The notes beneath the pieces were generated by a model. That model was not told the DNA's origin and made no database searches. It saw nothing but the letters and a program-made list of their open reading frames with translations. From Leifsonia psychrotolerans (GTDB lineage Bacteria; Actinomycetota; Actinomycetes; Actinomycetales; Microbacteriaceae), in NCBI RefSeq assembly GCF_013410665.1, contig NZ_JACCFM010000001.1:186001-250000 (forward strand): DNA of 64,000 nt. Reading direction: 5' to 3'. Positions 16,277 to 26,199 of this stretch are shown piece by piece. The position numbers and the translations under genes are program-made. Each line of letters opens with the position of its first letter. Position 1 is the first letter of the stretch.

Positions 16277-18499
16277 CTACCCCTCGCCGGTCGGCCGGGC
16301 GCGGGCCGCATCGATGATCCAGGCGTACTCGAAGGCCCGCTCGCGCCACGCGTTGTAACGGCCTGAGACGCCGCCGTGCCCGGCCGACATTTCGGTCTTG
16401 AGCAGCACATCCGCGTTCACCTCACGCAGCTTTGCCACCCATTTCGCCGGCTCCACATAGAGCACACGGGTGTCGTTGAGGCTCGTCGTGGCCAGGATTC
16501 GCGGGTAGTGCACCGGGCGCACATTTTCGACTGGCGAGTACGACTTCATGTAGGCGTACACCTCTGGATCATGCAGCGGGTCGCCCCACTCGTCCCACTC
16601 GATCACCGTCAGCGGAAGCGACGGGTCGAGGATCGAGGTGAGCGCGTCGACGAACGGCACCCCGGCGAGAATGCCGGAGAACAGGTGCGGGGTCATATTC
16701 GCCACGGCTCCCATCAGCAAGCCACCGGCGCTGCCGCCGTCGGCCACCAAACGGTCGGGCGAGGTGTAGTCGGTGTCGATCAGGTGTTGGGCGCAGGCCG
16801 AAAAATCGGTGAAGCTGTTGCGTTTGTTCAGCTTCTTACCGTTTTCGTACCAGAGCCGTCCCATCTCGCCGCCGCCCCGCACATGAGCGATCGCAAAGAT
16901 CATCCCGCGGTCGAGCAGGCTCAATCGTGGAATGCCGAACCCGGGGTCGACGCTGTGTTCGTAGGCGCCATAGCCGTAGAGCAGCGTGGGCGCAGGCGTG
17001 CCCGGCGTCACCAGATCGCGGCGGTAGACGAGGGAAATCGGGATGCGCGTGCCATCGTCGGCAACTGCCCATTCGCGGCGCTGCTCAAACAGCTCGGGGG
17101 CGAAATGACCCAACACCGGTTGTTGCTTGCGGAGCTTCAGCTCGCCGGTCGCCACGACGTAGTCATAGACGCTCGACGGGGTGACGAAGCTCGTGTAACT
17201 CAGTCGAATCGTGGGCTGCTCCCATTCCGGGTTGCCCATCGTGCCCACCGAGAAGAGCTCTTCATCGAAGGTGAGCTCCTTCAAACCGACGGTCTTGTCG
17301 TCGTCGCGACGCGCGACCGCCACCCGCGTGAGCCCTTCTTTGCGGTATTCGACCACGACGAAGTCTCGAAACGCGTCGACGCTCTCGAGGCGAATTGCCG
17401 GGTTGTGCGGCAGTAACACCCGCTTCTCGCCCTGCGGGTCGGCAGCGGGCACGCTGACCAGTTCAAAGTTGACCGCGTTGTCGTTGTGCACGATCAGGAG
17501 GCTGTCGACCCCATTGATGACCGCATGCTCGACGTCGTACTCCACGCCGTCGCGGCGCGGCCAGACGACGTGAAACTCGCCGGTCGGATCGTCGGCGGCC
17601 AGCAGACGCGTTTCGCTGGTCACGCTGGAACCGGCCTCGATCACCAGGAATGCGCGGCTGCGGGTGCGGCCGGCGCCGACCCAAAAGCTCTCATCAGGTT
17701 CGTGGAAGACGCTCACGTCGGCGTCGGCCTCCGTGCCGACTTCGTGGCGCCAGACGGTATCGGGACGCCACGCCTCGTCGACCGTTGTATAGAAGACGTA
17801 TCGTCCGCTGGGGTCGAAGAAAGCTCCGCCGGCGGTGTTCGGAATCACGTCGGCGAGGTTGTTCGCCGACAGATCGATATCGTCATCACCGTCATCCGCA
17901 ACGCTGACGGGGCGACGGATGCGCGCGGGGTCGATGTCTCGAATGCGAATCGTGTAGCGCTCATCACCGTCCGTATCGACGCTGTAGACCAGGAGGCCGC
18001 CATCGGCGCTGATGTCGAAACTTCCGAGCGAAAAGAACTCGTGCCCAACGGATTCCACGTTGTCGTCGAGCAGAATCTGCTCGCCGGGCAGACCGGGGGC
18101 ACTGGCGGCGGAGGAGGATGTCCCGACGGTGCGAACAGCGCCAGCGGGCGCCGGCACGATCACCGGGGGCTCCCAGTCGTCGGCGCTCTCGATCGGCGCG
18201 CGGCAGTGAATGCCATAGTCGAGACCTTCGACAGTGCGGGTGTAGTACCACCACTCGCCCTTGCGCACGGGAACGCTCAGGTCGGTTTCGAGGGTGCGAT
18301 CAGTGATCTCCTCGAAGATCTGCTCTTGCAAGAGCTCCAGGTGCGCCGTGCGCGCGGCCGTGTACGTGTTCTCGGCCTCGAGATGGGCGATCACCTCAGG
18401 GTCTTCCTTATTGCGCAACCACTCGTAGTTGTCGACGTAGACGTCGTTGTGGTGGATGCGTTTGACGGGCTTTTGTGCGGCGACCGGAGGAATGATCAT
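16277..18499 (-). CDS. ptrB: oligopeptidase B (prolyl oligopeptidase family S9A)
   Basis: A 740-aa serine peptidase with an N-terminal beta-propeller and a C-terminal alpha/beta hydrolase. The catalytic triad is Ser590 (GGSAGG), Asp676 (LNDTRVLYVEPAKW) and His708 (SAGHGG). The EPAKWVAKLR block after the Asp is characteristic of oligopeptidase B, which cleaves short peptides after Lys or Arg in the cytoplasm. The frame extends upstream to 18808 through the divergent dapA gene, so ATG 18499, where homology begins (MIIPPVAAQKPVKR), is the likely start. The 67-bp gap to dapA carries both promoters. Confidence 0.93.
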   Translation of the reverse strand: MIIPPVAAQKPVKRIHHNDVYVDNYEWLRNKEDPEVIAHLEAENTYTAARTAHLELLQEQIFEEITDRTLETDLSVPVRKGEWWYYTRTVEGLDYGIHCRAPIESADDWEPPVIVPAPAGAVRTVGTSSSAASAPGLPGEQILLDDNVESVGHEFFSLGSFDISADGGLLVYSVDTDGDERYTIRIRDIDPARIRRPVSVADDGDDDIDLSANNLADVIPNTAGGAFFDPSGRYVFYTTVDEAWRPDTVWRHEVGTEADADVSVFHEPDESFWVGAGRTRSRAFLVIEAGSSVTSETRLLAADDPTGEFHVVWPRRDGVEYDVEHAVINGVDSLLIVHNDNAVNFELVSVPAADPQGEKRVLLPHNPAIRLESVDAFRDFVVVEYRKEGLTRVAVARRDDDKTVGLKELTFDEELFSVGTMGNPEWEQPTIRLSYTSFVTPSSVYDYVVATGELKLRKQQPVLGHFAPELFEQRREWAVADDGTRIPISLVYRRDLVTPGTPAPTLLYGYGAYEHSVDPGFGIPRLSLLDRGMIFAIAHVRGGGEMGRLWYENGKKLNKRNSFTDFSACAQHLIDTDYTSPDRLVADGGSAGGLLMGAVANMTPHLFSGILAGVPFVDALTSILDPSLPLTVIEWDEWGDPLHDPEVYAYMKSYSPVENVRPVHYPRILATTSLNDTRVLYVEPAKWVAKLREVNADVLLKTEMSAGHGGVSGRYNAWRERAFEYAWIIDAARARPTGEG

Positions 18500-18553
18500 G
18501 CCATTGAGCGTACTTCGGAGGTGCGCGGCGCGCGTAGCGCCAGTCAGAACCGA

Positions 18554-18559
18554 TACCCT
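18554..18559 (+). promoter_or_regulatory. leaderless-type -10 box of dapA
   Basis: TACCCT ends 7 nt before GTG 18567, so transcription should begin at or next to the start codon. No Shine-Dalgarno is present. Confidence 0.6.
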
Positions 18560-18566
18560 GTAATTC

Positions 18567-19544
18567 GTGTCTACTACTTCTAATCCCTTCGGACAGGTGC
18601 TCGTCGCTCTGGTGACTCCGTTCACCGCTGACGGAGAGGTCAACTGGGCCGACGTTGAAAAGCACATCGACGACGTCATCACCGCGGGCGCCGACGGCAT
18701 CGTCGTGACCGGCACCACGGGTGAAACGTCAACGCTGACAGACCCCGAAAAGATCCGTTTGGTCGAGGTCGGTAAGGATGTTGCAGCCGGCCGGGCGAAG
18801 ATCATCACCGGCGGTGGGTCGAACGAAACCGCTCACGCCATCCACCTCGCCAAGCAGAGCGAGAAGGCCGGCGCCGACGGCAACATGATCGTCACGCCGT
18901 ACTACAACAAGCCCACGCAGGCCGGTGTTCTCACACACTTCCGCATGATCGCGGACGCGACTGATCTGCCGGTCATTCTCTATGACATCCCGGGTCGCAC
19001 CGGTATTCCGATCAACTACGAGACGATTCTGCGTGCGGCGAAACACCCGAACATCCTCGCGGTCAAAGACGCCAAGGGCGACCTGGCTCAGGTGAGCCGC
19101 GTGCTCAACCAAACCGACCTGATGTATTTCTCGGGCGACGACCCCAACGTGCTGCCGCACCTGTCGATCGGTGCCACCGGCCTGATCGGCGTCACCGCGA
19201 ACATCGCTGCAACGCCGTACCGTCAGATGGTCGACGCTGTCAACGCGGGCGATTTGAAGGCAGCCACCGCTGCTCACAAGCAGCTCGAACCGCTCGTCCG
19301 GGCCGTGATGACGCACGTTCCCGGAACCGTGGCGGCCAAATACATCCTGCACGGACTCGGACGCATCTCGAGCCCGCGCGTGCGTCTTCCCCTGGTCGGC
19401 CCCGAAGAATGGGAAGCCGCACAGATCGAAGACGAAATAGACCTGGTGAAAAATATTCCCGGCGTCGACTTTTCCAACTTCCGCCCCGACCGCAACGCCG
19501 CCGCTGGTGGCGCGTTGCCGAAGGTGGCCGGCACCACACGCTGA
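18567..19544 (+). CDS. dapA: 4-hydroxy-tetrahydrodipicolinate synthase
   Basis: DapA condenses pyruvate with aspartate semialdehyde, the first committed step to lysine and meso-diaminopimelate. The protein has 325 aa, with VTGTTGETSTL, the YDIPGRTG tyrosine region and Schiff-base Lys167 (AVKDAKGD). The C-terminal extension after about residue 290 is longer than in E. coli, as in other actinobacteria. The GTG start is supported by a -10 box 7 nt upstream and by family length. RNase J follows after 29 bp, the usual actinobacterial order, and the two are probably partly co-transcribed. Confidence 0.97.
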   Translation: MSTTSNPFGQVLVALVTPFTADGEVNWADVEKHIDDVITAGADGIVVTGTTGETSTLTDPEKIRLVEVGKDVAAGRAKIITGGGSNETAHAIHLAKQSEKAGADGNMIVTPYYNKPTQAGVLTHFRMIADATDLPVILYDIPGRTGIPINYETILRAAKHPNILAVKDAKGDLAQVSRVLNQTDLMYFSGDDPNVLPHLSIGATGLIGVTANIAATPYRQMVDAVNAGDLKAATAAHKQLEPLVRAVMTHVPGTVAAKYILHGLGRISSPRVRLPLVGPEEWEAAQIEDEIDLVKNIPGVDFSNFRPDRNAAAGGALPKVAGTTR

Positions 19545-19573
19545 ACGCGCACATAAACACCTGAGGAGGGCAT

Positions 19574-21250
19574 ATGCCCAACGACGTATACGACCCGCCG
19601 GTGCTTGCACCGGACACACTCCGCATCATCCCGATCGGTGGTCTCGGCGAAATCGGTCGCAACATGACCACGTTCGAGATCAACGGCAAGATCCTGATCG
19701 TCGACTGTGGTGTGCTCTTCCCCGAAGAGCACCAGCCCGGGGTCGACCTGATCCTGCCCGACTTCACGCCGATCAAGCACCGGCTGAAAGACATCCTCGG
19801 CATCGTGCTCACGCACGGTCACGAGGACCACATCGGTGCGGTTCCCTACCTGCTGAAGCTGCGCGCCGACATCCCCCTGATCGGCTCAGCCCTGACGCTG
19901 GCCTTCATTGAGGCCAAGCTCAAGGAACACCGCATCAAGCCGTACACCCTTGAGGTGAAGGGCGGCCAGGAAGAGAAGCTCGGCCCGTTCGATCTCGAGT
20001 TCGTGGCCGTGAACCACTCGATTCCCGACGCGCTCGCTGTGGCGATCTTCACCGACGGCGGCTCCGTGCTGCACACCGGTGACTTCAAGATGGACCAGCT
20101 GCCGCTCGACAACCGTCTCACCGACCTGCGCGATTTCGCGCGTCTCGGCGAAGAGGGCATCGACATCTTCCTGACCGACTCCACCAACGCCGACGTTCCG
20201 GGCTTCACGCCCACCGAACGCTCCATCGGCCCGGTGCTTGACGACGTCATCGCCCGCGCTCCGCGCCGTGTGATCGTGGCCAGCTTCTCGAGCCACGTGC
20301 ACCGGGTGCAGCAGGTGCTCGACGCTGCCCACGCCAACGGCCGCCGCGTCGCACTGCTCGGTCGTTCGATGGTGCGCAACATGACGATCGCCGCCGACCT
20401 CGGCTACCTCAAGGTGCCCGAAGGCGTACTGATCGACTTCAAGAAGGCCGGCAACATCCCCGACAACAAGATCGTCTACATGTCGACGGGATCACAGGGC
20501 GAGCCGATGGCTGTTCTCGCGCGCATGGTCAACAGGGACCACCAGATCGAGGTCGGCGAGGGTGACACCGTCATCCTGGCGTCCAGCCTCATCCCCGGCA
20601 ACGAGAACGCGGTCTACCGCATCATCGACGGACTGACCAAGCTCGGCGCCAACGTCGTGCACAAGGGCAACGCCAAGGTGCACGTCTCCGGACACGCCGC
20701 CGCCGGCGAACTGCTCTACATCTACAACATCGTGAAGCCGAAGAACGTGCTTCCGGTGCACGGCGAATACCGTCACCTCGTCGCCAACGCAAACGTCGCG
20801 ATCTCCAGTGGCGTGCGCAAAGAAAACACGTTCCTGGCTGAGGACGGCACCGTTCTCGACCTGCACGACGGCGTCGCGAAGATCGTGGGTCAGCTCGACC
20901 TCGGCTTCGTTTACGTCGACGGTTCCACCGTCGGCGAGATCACGGATGCCGATCTCAAGGATCGCCGCATCCTCGCCGAAGAAGGCTTCATCTCGATCAT
21001 CGTGGTCGTCGACAAGTCCACCGGCAAGGTCATCACCGGTCCTGAGATCCACGCCAAGGGCTTCGCCGAAGACGATTCGGTCTTCGACGCCCTCAAACCG
21101 AAGATCGAGGCCGCACTCGCGGAGGCCGCCGGCAACGGAGTGCGCGACACCCACGCGCTGGCGCAGTCGGTGCGTCGTGTCGCCGGACGCTGGGTCAACG
21201 TGACATTCCGTCGCCGTCCGATGATCGTTCCGCTGGTCATCGAGGCGTAG
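19574..21250 (+). CDS. rnj: ribonuclease J (metallo-beta-lactamase/beta-CASP RNase)
   Basis: A 558-aa RNase J with 5'-3' exo- and endoribonuclease activity in mRNA decay and rRNA maturation. Visible motifs are the metallo-beta-lactamase HGHEDHIGAVPY, the second metal motif LHTGDFKMD, the beta-CASP block ASFSSHVHRVQQ, and a late HVSGHAA histidine. It starts at ATG 19574 with GAGGAGG at 19563-19569. A strong intrinsic terminator follows. Confidence 0.97.
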   Translation: MPNDVYDPPVLAPDTLRIIPIGGLGEIGRNMTTFEINGKILIVDCGVLFPEEHQPGVDLILPDFTPIKHRLKDILGIVLTHGHEDHIGAVPYLLKLRADIPLIGSALTLAFIEAKLKEHRIKPYTLEVKGGQEEKLGPFDLEFVAVNHSIPDALAVAIFTDGGSVLHTGDFKMDQLPLDNRLTDLRDFARLGEEGIDIFLTDSTNADVPGFTPTERSIGPVLDDVIARAPRRVIVASFSSHVHRVQQVLDAAHANGRRVALLGRSMVRNMTIAADLGYLKVPEGVLIDFKKAGNIPDNKIVYMSTGSQGEPMAVLARMVNRDHQIEVGEGDTVILASSLIPGNENAVYRIIDGLTKLGANVVHKGNAKVHVSGHAAAGELLYIYNIVKPKNVLPVHGEYRHLVANANVAISSGVRKENTFLAEDGTVLDLHDGVAKIVGQLDLGFVYVDGSTVGEITDADLKDRRILAEEGFISIIVVVDKSTGKVITGPEIHAKGFAEDDSVFDALKPKIEAALAEAAGNGVRDTHALAQSVRRVAGRWVNVTFRRRPMIVPLVIEA

Positions 21251-21268
21251 CTTTCGCATTGTTGCTCG

Positions 21269-21304
21269 CTGCCGGCCCGGGTTGATCCCGGGCCGGCAGT
21301 TTTT
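21269..21304 (+). terminator. rho-independent terminator after rnj
   Basis: A perfect 13-bp stem CTGCCGGCCCGGG / CCCGGGCCGGCAG with loop TTGAT is followed directly by five T residues. Confidence 0.96.
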
Positions 21305-21406
21305 GTGGAGGGATCATCCTCCAGGCTGATATCGCTCGTTTCGGCCTCGCGCGCGGACGTGCTGCCCATAGGATCGACCCAATTGCCATTAATTGGGGGA
21401 GCTTCG

Positions 21407-22456
21407 TTGAACGTCGCACGCACATGGATTTTTCCGATCATCAGGATCGTGTTGGTCGCCGCTATCGCCACCGCACTGGTCAAACTCGCATTCTTTCCGA
21501 GCGGCGCGGAGGCGAGCGACCCGAACGTTCCGACCGGTCAGATCGTCGAACCGCAGATTCCAGTCGCGCTCGGCACCATCACTAATGACGTCACGCTGCC
21601 CGGCACGGTGCAGGCCGACCCGGCCGTTCCCGTGCGCGCCACGGGCGTCGGCACGGTCGATGAGGTCTTCGCGCAGGCCGGTCAGACCGTCGCTGAGGGC
21701 GACACGCTCTACGACATCAAGGTGGAGACCATCCGCGAGCCGGTCGAGACGACGGACGCCACTGGCATGGTGATCGTGACTCAGCCGCGCCCGACCATCA
21801 CGTACGCCAAGGTCTTCGCGCCGATCGCGGGCGTGCTCAGCTCCCTGACCGTGCTGCCCGGCCAATCCGTGGCGGTCGGCGACACCGGCGGGCAGATCGC
21901 GCCGCCGTCATTCTCGGTCAGCGGCTCGCTCAGCCCCGACCAGCAGTATCGGTTGCTCAATCAGCCGACCGAGGCTTCCATCACCATTACCAACGGGCCG
22001 GCGCCGTTCACCTGCACGAACCTGTCGATCACGACGCCGCTGGCCGGCGCCGACAGCGGCCGCGCGCCGGGCGACAGCGGAACGGGGTCGGCGGGTGGGG
22101 GCACGACCGTGCGCTGTGGCATCCCGTCGGACGTCACCGTCTTCTCGGGTCTGGCCGCCCAGATCACCATCGCCGGTGGAAAGGCCGAGAATGTGCTCGT
22201 CGTTCCGACCACCGCGGTCAAGGGCTCGGCCAAGACCGGCATTGTCTGGGCTGTTCTACCCGACGGAACCACCGAGGAGCGCCCGGTCACTCTCGGAATG
22301 ACCGATGGAACGAGTATCGAAATTTCGAGCGGACTGGCAGACGGCGACCTGATCAACCAGTTCGTGCCGGGCGCGGTCACTCCCGATGAGAACGGCTGCG
22401 TGACCAACGCAGACGGCAGCGTGGAGTGTGGCGGCGACATGGGAATGGGCCGATGA
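21407..22456 (+). CDS. efflux periplasmic adaptor (HlyD/MacA-like) of an ABC export system
   Basis: A 349-aa protein with one N-terminal membrane anchor (about residues 7-27) followed by an extracytoplasmic adaptor region. The biotinyl-lipoyl-like hairpin halves are at GVGTVDEVFAQAGQTVAEGD and APIAGVLSSLTVLPGQSVAVGD, and VLVVPTTAVKG marks the late beta-barrel. TTG 21407 is chosen because GGGGGA lies 6 nt upstream and the membrane anchor begins there. The end overlaps the ATPase gene by four bases, so the three genes form a MacAB-like unit. The C-terminal tail is Gly/Met-rich (GGDMGMGR). The exported substrate is unknown. Confidence 0.85.
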   Translation: MNVARTWIFPIIRIVLVAAIATALVKLAFFPSGAEASDPNVPTGQIVEPQIPVALGTITNDVTLPGTVQADPAVPVRATGVGTVDEVFAQAGQTVAEGDTLYDIKVETIREPVETTDATGMVIVTQPRPTITYAKVFAPIAGVLSSLTVLPGQSVAVGDTGGQIAPPSFSVSGSLSPDQQYRLLNQPTEASITITNGPAPFTCTNLSITTPLAGADSGRAPGDSGTGSAGGGTTVRCGIPSDVTVFSGLAAQITIAGGKAENVLVVPTTAVKGSAKTGIVWAVLPDGTTEERPVTLGMTDGTSIEISSGLADGDLINQFVPGAVTPDENGCVTNADGSVECGGDMGMGR

Positions 22457-23160
22457 CGCTCCTCCGCCTCGAGGAGGTCACTCGCACGGTGGAACTCGTC
22501 GAGGGGCCGTCGCTGACCATTCTCTCGGGTGTGAATCTCGCCGTGTCGGTCGGCGACCGTGTGTCGATCGTGGGCCGTTCGGGCTCGGGCAAGTCGACGC
22601 TGCTGAACCTGCTCGGGTTGCTTGACAAGCCGACCACCGGGGCGATGTTCTTCGACGACAAGCCCGTGAAGTCCTTCTCGGCCTCCGCCCGCGACCGTGC
22701 TCGCGGCCGCGACATCGGCTTCATCTTTCAGCAGTTCAACCTGCTGCAGGGCCGTACGGCACTCGAGAATGTGATGACTCCGCTGCTCTACGCCGAAGGG
22801 CGGCAGTTCTGGCAACGTTCGAAGATCGCCCGGGAGATGCTGGAACGGGTCGGTTTGGGCAACCGCGCACAGGCCCTGCCCGACAAATTGTCGGGCGGTG
22901 AACAGCAGCGGGTGGCGATCGCTCGCTCGCTCGTGCGGGGGCCACGTCTGATCTTGGCCGACGAGCCGACCGGCGCCCTCGACCTTGAGACCGGTGCCTC
23001 GGTCATGCACCTCCTCGATGAGGTGGCCACGGCATCCGGCGCAGCACTGGTCACTATCACTCACGATCCGGCCATCGCGGAACTCTCGTCGACGCACTAC
23101 CGCCTCGACCACGGCGTGCTCACCCCGGTGGTTTCACACCTCGAGGCGGTGCCGGCATGA
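22453..23160 (+). CDS. ABC transporter ATP-binding protein (MacB/LolD-like)
   Basis: A 235-aa ABC ATPase with Walker A GRSGSGKST, Q-loop FIFQQFNLL, signature LSGGEQQR, Walker B LILADEPTGALD and switch His (ITHD). It belongs to the LolD/MacB subgroup that works with FtsX-type permeases in mechanotransmission rather than classic translocation. ATG 22453 overlaps the adaptor stop (ATGA), and the end overlaps the permease ATG at 23157, so the three proteins are made in fixed ratio. Homology starts at MTLLRLEEVTR. Confidence 0.95.
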   Translation: MTLLRLEEVTRTVELVEGPSLTILSGVNLAVSVGDRVSIVGRSGSGKSTLLNLLGLLDKPTTGAMFFDDKPVKSFSASARDRARGRDIGFIFQQFNLLQGRTALENVMTPLLYAEGRQFWQRSKIAREMLERVGLGNRAQALPDKLSGGEQQRVAIARSLVRGPRLILADEPTGALDLETGASVMHLLDEVATASGAALVTITHDPAIAELSSTHYRLDHGVLTPVVSHLEAVPA

Positions 23161-24440
23161 GGCGGTTTCTGAGCGGCAGCTACGGCGCGTTTGTCGAAGC
23201 CTGGCAAGAGGTGCGCATCCATAAGACGCGCGTCATGATGTCCCTCATCGGCGTAGCCGTCGCCGTCTGCGCGATCACCACGGTGGTCGGGCTCGGTGCA
23301 GTGGCCGGGCAATCCATGGTCGAACAGCAGGAGACCTACGGCGGGCGTCCCGCCAACCTGCAGGTGAACGCGTCGCTGAGTGACGGCAGTCCGCCGGCGC
23401 CCGAGACGATGAACGCGCTCTGGGCGAGCACCCTGGAACGCTACGACATCACCTTCTCGACCCGCGTCATCTCCGGCAGTAACCTGGTGCAATTCGCCGA
23501 CGGTGCGGCGAATGTCCCGACCAAGGGCGTCGACGAGGACTACGCCACAATGCACCGGGTGCGCCTGACAGAGGGCCGGTGGTTCGCCGCTGCAGACGTC
23601 GAGCGCCTCGCACCGGCCGTGGTCGTGAACGAGGTGTTCTACAGCCGCCTCGGCAGCCCGGCGCTGGCGAACAACCCGACTGTGTCCCTGATCGGGCAAC
23701 AGAACACGACGGCCGTGATTGTCGGTGTCTACCCGTCATCGCAATGGGATAGCGAGCCCGGGATGTATCTGTTGACCGACGCCATGCAGGCGATTACCCC
23801 GGCCGTGGCACCGGCCCCGCCGAGCGGAGGCGGCGTCGCCTTGGGCGGCATGGGCATGAGTTACGGAATGGGCCAGCAACCGCCGATGTATGAGGCCTGG
23901 GTGCCACCAGAACTCTCGACGCAGTTCGAGAAGCTGCTGCAGCGCGACATTCAGGGCGGCCTGGGGGAGGACGCGAGTGTCTACGTGAACCGCCAGGACT
24001 ACGCGGCATACAACGACGGCATGGACCCGTTTCTGCCGATGAAGCTCATGGTCGGAGGAGTGGCCGGACTGGTGCTGCTGCTCGGCGCGCTCGGGCTGGT
24101 CAACATCGCAATGGTCACGCTCAAGCAGCGCATCCGTGAAATCGGCATCCGTCGCAGCTTTGGTGCGACGGCCGGTCGAGTGTTCTTCTCGGTGATGATG
24201 GAGAGTGTCGTGGCGACGGTCGTGGCCGGCCTGTTCGGGGTGATCGCGGCAGTGTTGATTGTGAAGAACCCCTGGGTCGAGGAGTTCATCGGCCAGGGCA
24301 TGGTCACCGACTTTCCCCCGTTCCCTGTGGAAGCCGCGATTCTTGGTCTCGTCTCGGCGACGGCGGTCGGTGCACTGGCGGGCCTGCTGCCCGCCCTCGT
24401 GGCGGTGCGGGTGAAGGTGATCGACGCGATCCGCTACTAA
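23157..24440 (+). CDS. ABC transporter permease, FtsX/MacB family
   Basis: A 427-aa permease with an N-terminal membrane helix (about residues 25-50), a large extracytoplasmic MacB-type domain, and three C-terminal helices of the FtsX domain (about 295-420) with the conserved IREIGIRRSFGAT loop. A Gly/Met-rich loop, GGGVALGGMGMSYGMGQ, lies near residues 223-240 and is not usual for the family. The start overlaps the ATPase stop by four bases. Together with the adaptor it likely exports a peptide, antibiotic or envelope molecule. Confidence 0.92.
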   Translation: MRRFLSGSYGAFVEAWQEVRIHKTRVMMSLIGVAVAVCAITTVVGLGAVAGQSMVEQQETYGGRPANLQVNASLSDGSPPAPETMNALWASTLERYDITFSTRVISGSNLVQFADGAANVPTKGVDEDYATMHRVRLTEGRWFAAADVERLAPAVVVNEVFYSRLGSPALANNPTVSLIGQQNTTAVIVGVYPSSQWDSEPGMYLLTDAMQAITPAVAPAPPSGGGVALGGMGMSYGMGQQPPMYEAWVPPELSTQFEKLLQRDIQGGLGEDASVYVNRQDYAAYNDGMDPFLPMKLMVGGVAGLVLLLGALGLVNIAMVTLKQRIREIGIRRSFGATAGRVFFSVMMESVVATVVAGLFGVIAAVLIVKNPWVEEFIGQGMVTDFPPFPVEAAILGLVSATAVGALAGLLPALVAVRVKVIDAIRY

Positions 24441-24512
24441 TATCTGCCGAAATTTGCTCATCCTGCTACAGTTCCGCACGAGAGTGGCTTGCCGAAACTG
24501 TGGGAGGCGAGT

Positions 24513-26141
24513 GTGAAGAAATGGACTGCGGTCATCATCCTGGGCATCGCCCAGTTTGTGATGGTGCTCGACAGCACGGTGATGAACGTGTCGATCTCGA
24601 CCGTCGTGAAAGACCTCGACACGTCGGTCTCGGCCATGCAGAGCGCGATCACGTTTTACACCCTCACCATGGCGGCCGTCATGTTGCTCGGGGCCAAGCT
24701 TGGTGATGTCTGGGGGCGGCGTCGCGCCTTCGTCATCGGCACACTGATCTACGCGCTCGGCTCGCTGATCACCTCGCTCAGCCCGAATATCGTAGTGCTG
24801 TTCCTGGGCTGGTCGGTGATCGAAGGCTTGGGCGCCGTACTCGTGATTCCCGCAATCGCGGCACTCGTGGCGAGCAACTACGAGGGAAAGGACCGCGTCA
24901 GCGCTTTTGCCATGATCGGTGCGATCTCGGGCGCGGCCGTCGCCGCAGGCCCTCTGATCGGCGGATTCCTCACCACCTACCTGAGTTGGCGGTACGTCTT
25001 CTCAGGCGAGACCGTGATCATGCTGCTCCTGCTTTTCGTCGTGCGTCGGGTGGCCGACACGAGCGTGCCCCAGAAGGTGCGGATCGATGTGTCGAGCGTG
25101 CTCCTCTCGGCGGCCGGACTCGTGCTCGTCGTGTTCGGGATGCTGCAGAGCAAGACCTGGGGCTGGGTGCGCCCCCTCCACTCACCGCAGATCGGAAACA
25201 CCCCGATCGCCCCGCTGGGCATCTCGCTGACGGCCTATTGCATCATCGTCGGCGCGGTGCTGCTGTGGTTCTTCTTCCTGCGGCAGGAGCATCTGGTGGC
25301 ACGGGGTCGAGCGCCGCTCGTGCAGGTCTCCATGTTTCGCATCCGGTCGCTGCGCAGTGGGCTGAGCGTGCTCGGGGCGCAATACGCCATCACCGGCGGC
25401 CTGTTCTTCATGATCCCGATCTACCTGCAGATGACGCTGGGCCTGGATGCGTTGCAGACCGGAATCCGCATCTTTCCACTGTCGATCTCGCTGATCCTGT
25501 TTTCGATCGTGGGTACGCGTCTCTCCGGGTTGTGGTCGCCGCGTGCCATCGTGATCCTTGGACAGTTCGTGTTGATCGCGTCGTCGTTCCTGCTTCTCAG
25601 CTCGGTCTCGTCAGAGCTCAAGGGATGGGCCTTCGGCATTGGGTTGTTCTTCGCCGGTGCGGCACTGGGGTTGCTTGCCTCGCAACTCGGCAACGTGAAC
25701 ATGTCCAGTGTCACCGCCGAACAGACGAGTGAGGTGGGCGGCCTGCAAGGAGTGTTCCAGAACCTGGGCTCGTCACTCGGGACGGCCCTGATCGGCTCAG
25801 TGCTCATCGCCACCCTGTCGGCTTCCTTCGTGGGGAGTGTTAATTCGAGCTCCTTGCCCAACAACGTCAAGGGCATGGTCGCCGAGCAGAGCTCGGTCGG
25901 CATCGGCATCGTGCCGGTCAATCAGGTCACGGCGATTGCCGAGAAGGCCGGGCTGTCCTCGAGCGAGGGGTCAGCGCTGACCCAGCTCTACACGGAGTCG
26001 CAGGTGTCGTCGTTGCGGTTGTCGTTCTTCGCTCTCATCGTGGTCGCCATTGCGTCGCTGCTCTTCGCGCGCGGCATTCCTGCGGCGCGCCCCGAGCGAA
26101 AACCCCGATCGGTTCGCCGGGTGGGCGAGAAGACCGGCTGA
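24513..26141 (+). CDS. MFS transporter, DHA2 family (EmrB/QacA-like, 14 TMS)
   Basis: A 542-aa membrane protein with the DHA2 signature near the first helix ([12 protein letters not shown]), motif A-like [14 protein letters not shown], and about 14 hydrophobic segments. These drug:proton antiporters export hydrophobic or cationic compounds. GTG 24513 is chosen because GGGAGG at 24502-24507 has ideal spacing, although a TTG at 24489 is in frame. It lies 72 bp after the MacAB-like permease and may share its transcript. The final ~20 residues are basic and cytoplasmic. Confidence 0.92.
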   Translation: MKKWTAVIILGIAQFVMVLDSTVMNVSISTVVKDLDTSVSAMQSAITFYTLTMAAVMLLGAKLGDVWGRRRAFVIGTLIYALGSLITSLSPNIVVLFLGWSVIEGLGAVLVIPAIAALVASNYEGKDRVSAFAMIGAISGAAVAAGPLIGGFLTTYLSWRYVFSGETVIMLLLLFVVRRVADTSVPQKVRIDVSSVLLSAAGLVLVVFGMLQSKTWGWVRPLHSPQIGNTPIAPLGISLTAYCIIVGAVLLWFFFLRQEHLVARGRAPLVQVSMFRIRSLRSGLSVLGAQYAITGGLFFMIPIYLQMTLGLDALQTGIRIFPLSISLILFSIVGTRLSGLWSPRAIVILGQFVLIASSFLLLSSVSSELKGWAFGIGLFFAGAALGLLASQLGNVNMSSVTAEQTSEVGGLQGVFQNLGSSLGTALIGSVLIATLSASFVGSVNSSSLPNNVKGMVAEQSSVGIGIVPVNQVTAIAEKAGLSSSEGSALTQLYTESQVSSLRLSFFALIVVAIASLLFARGIPAARPERKPRSVRRVGEKTG

Positions 26142-26186
26142 TTGCGCTCTTGGGCGTGGGGTACGGCCAGTGTCGGTGGGCGGCTG

Positions 26187-26192
26187 TACCGT
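26187..26192 (+). promoter_or_regulatory. leaderless-type -10 box of ftsK
   Basis: TACCGT ends 7 nt before ATG 26200, and no Shine-Dalgarno precedes that start. Confidence 0.55.
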
Positions 26193-26199
26193 TGTTTAC

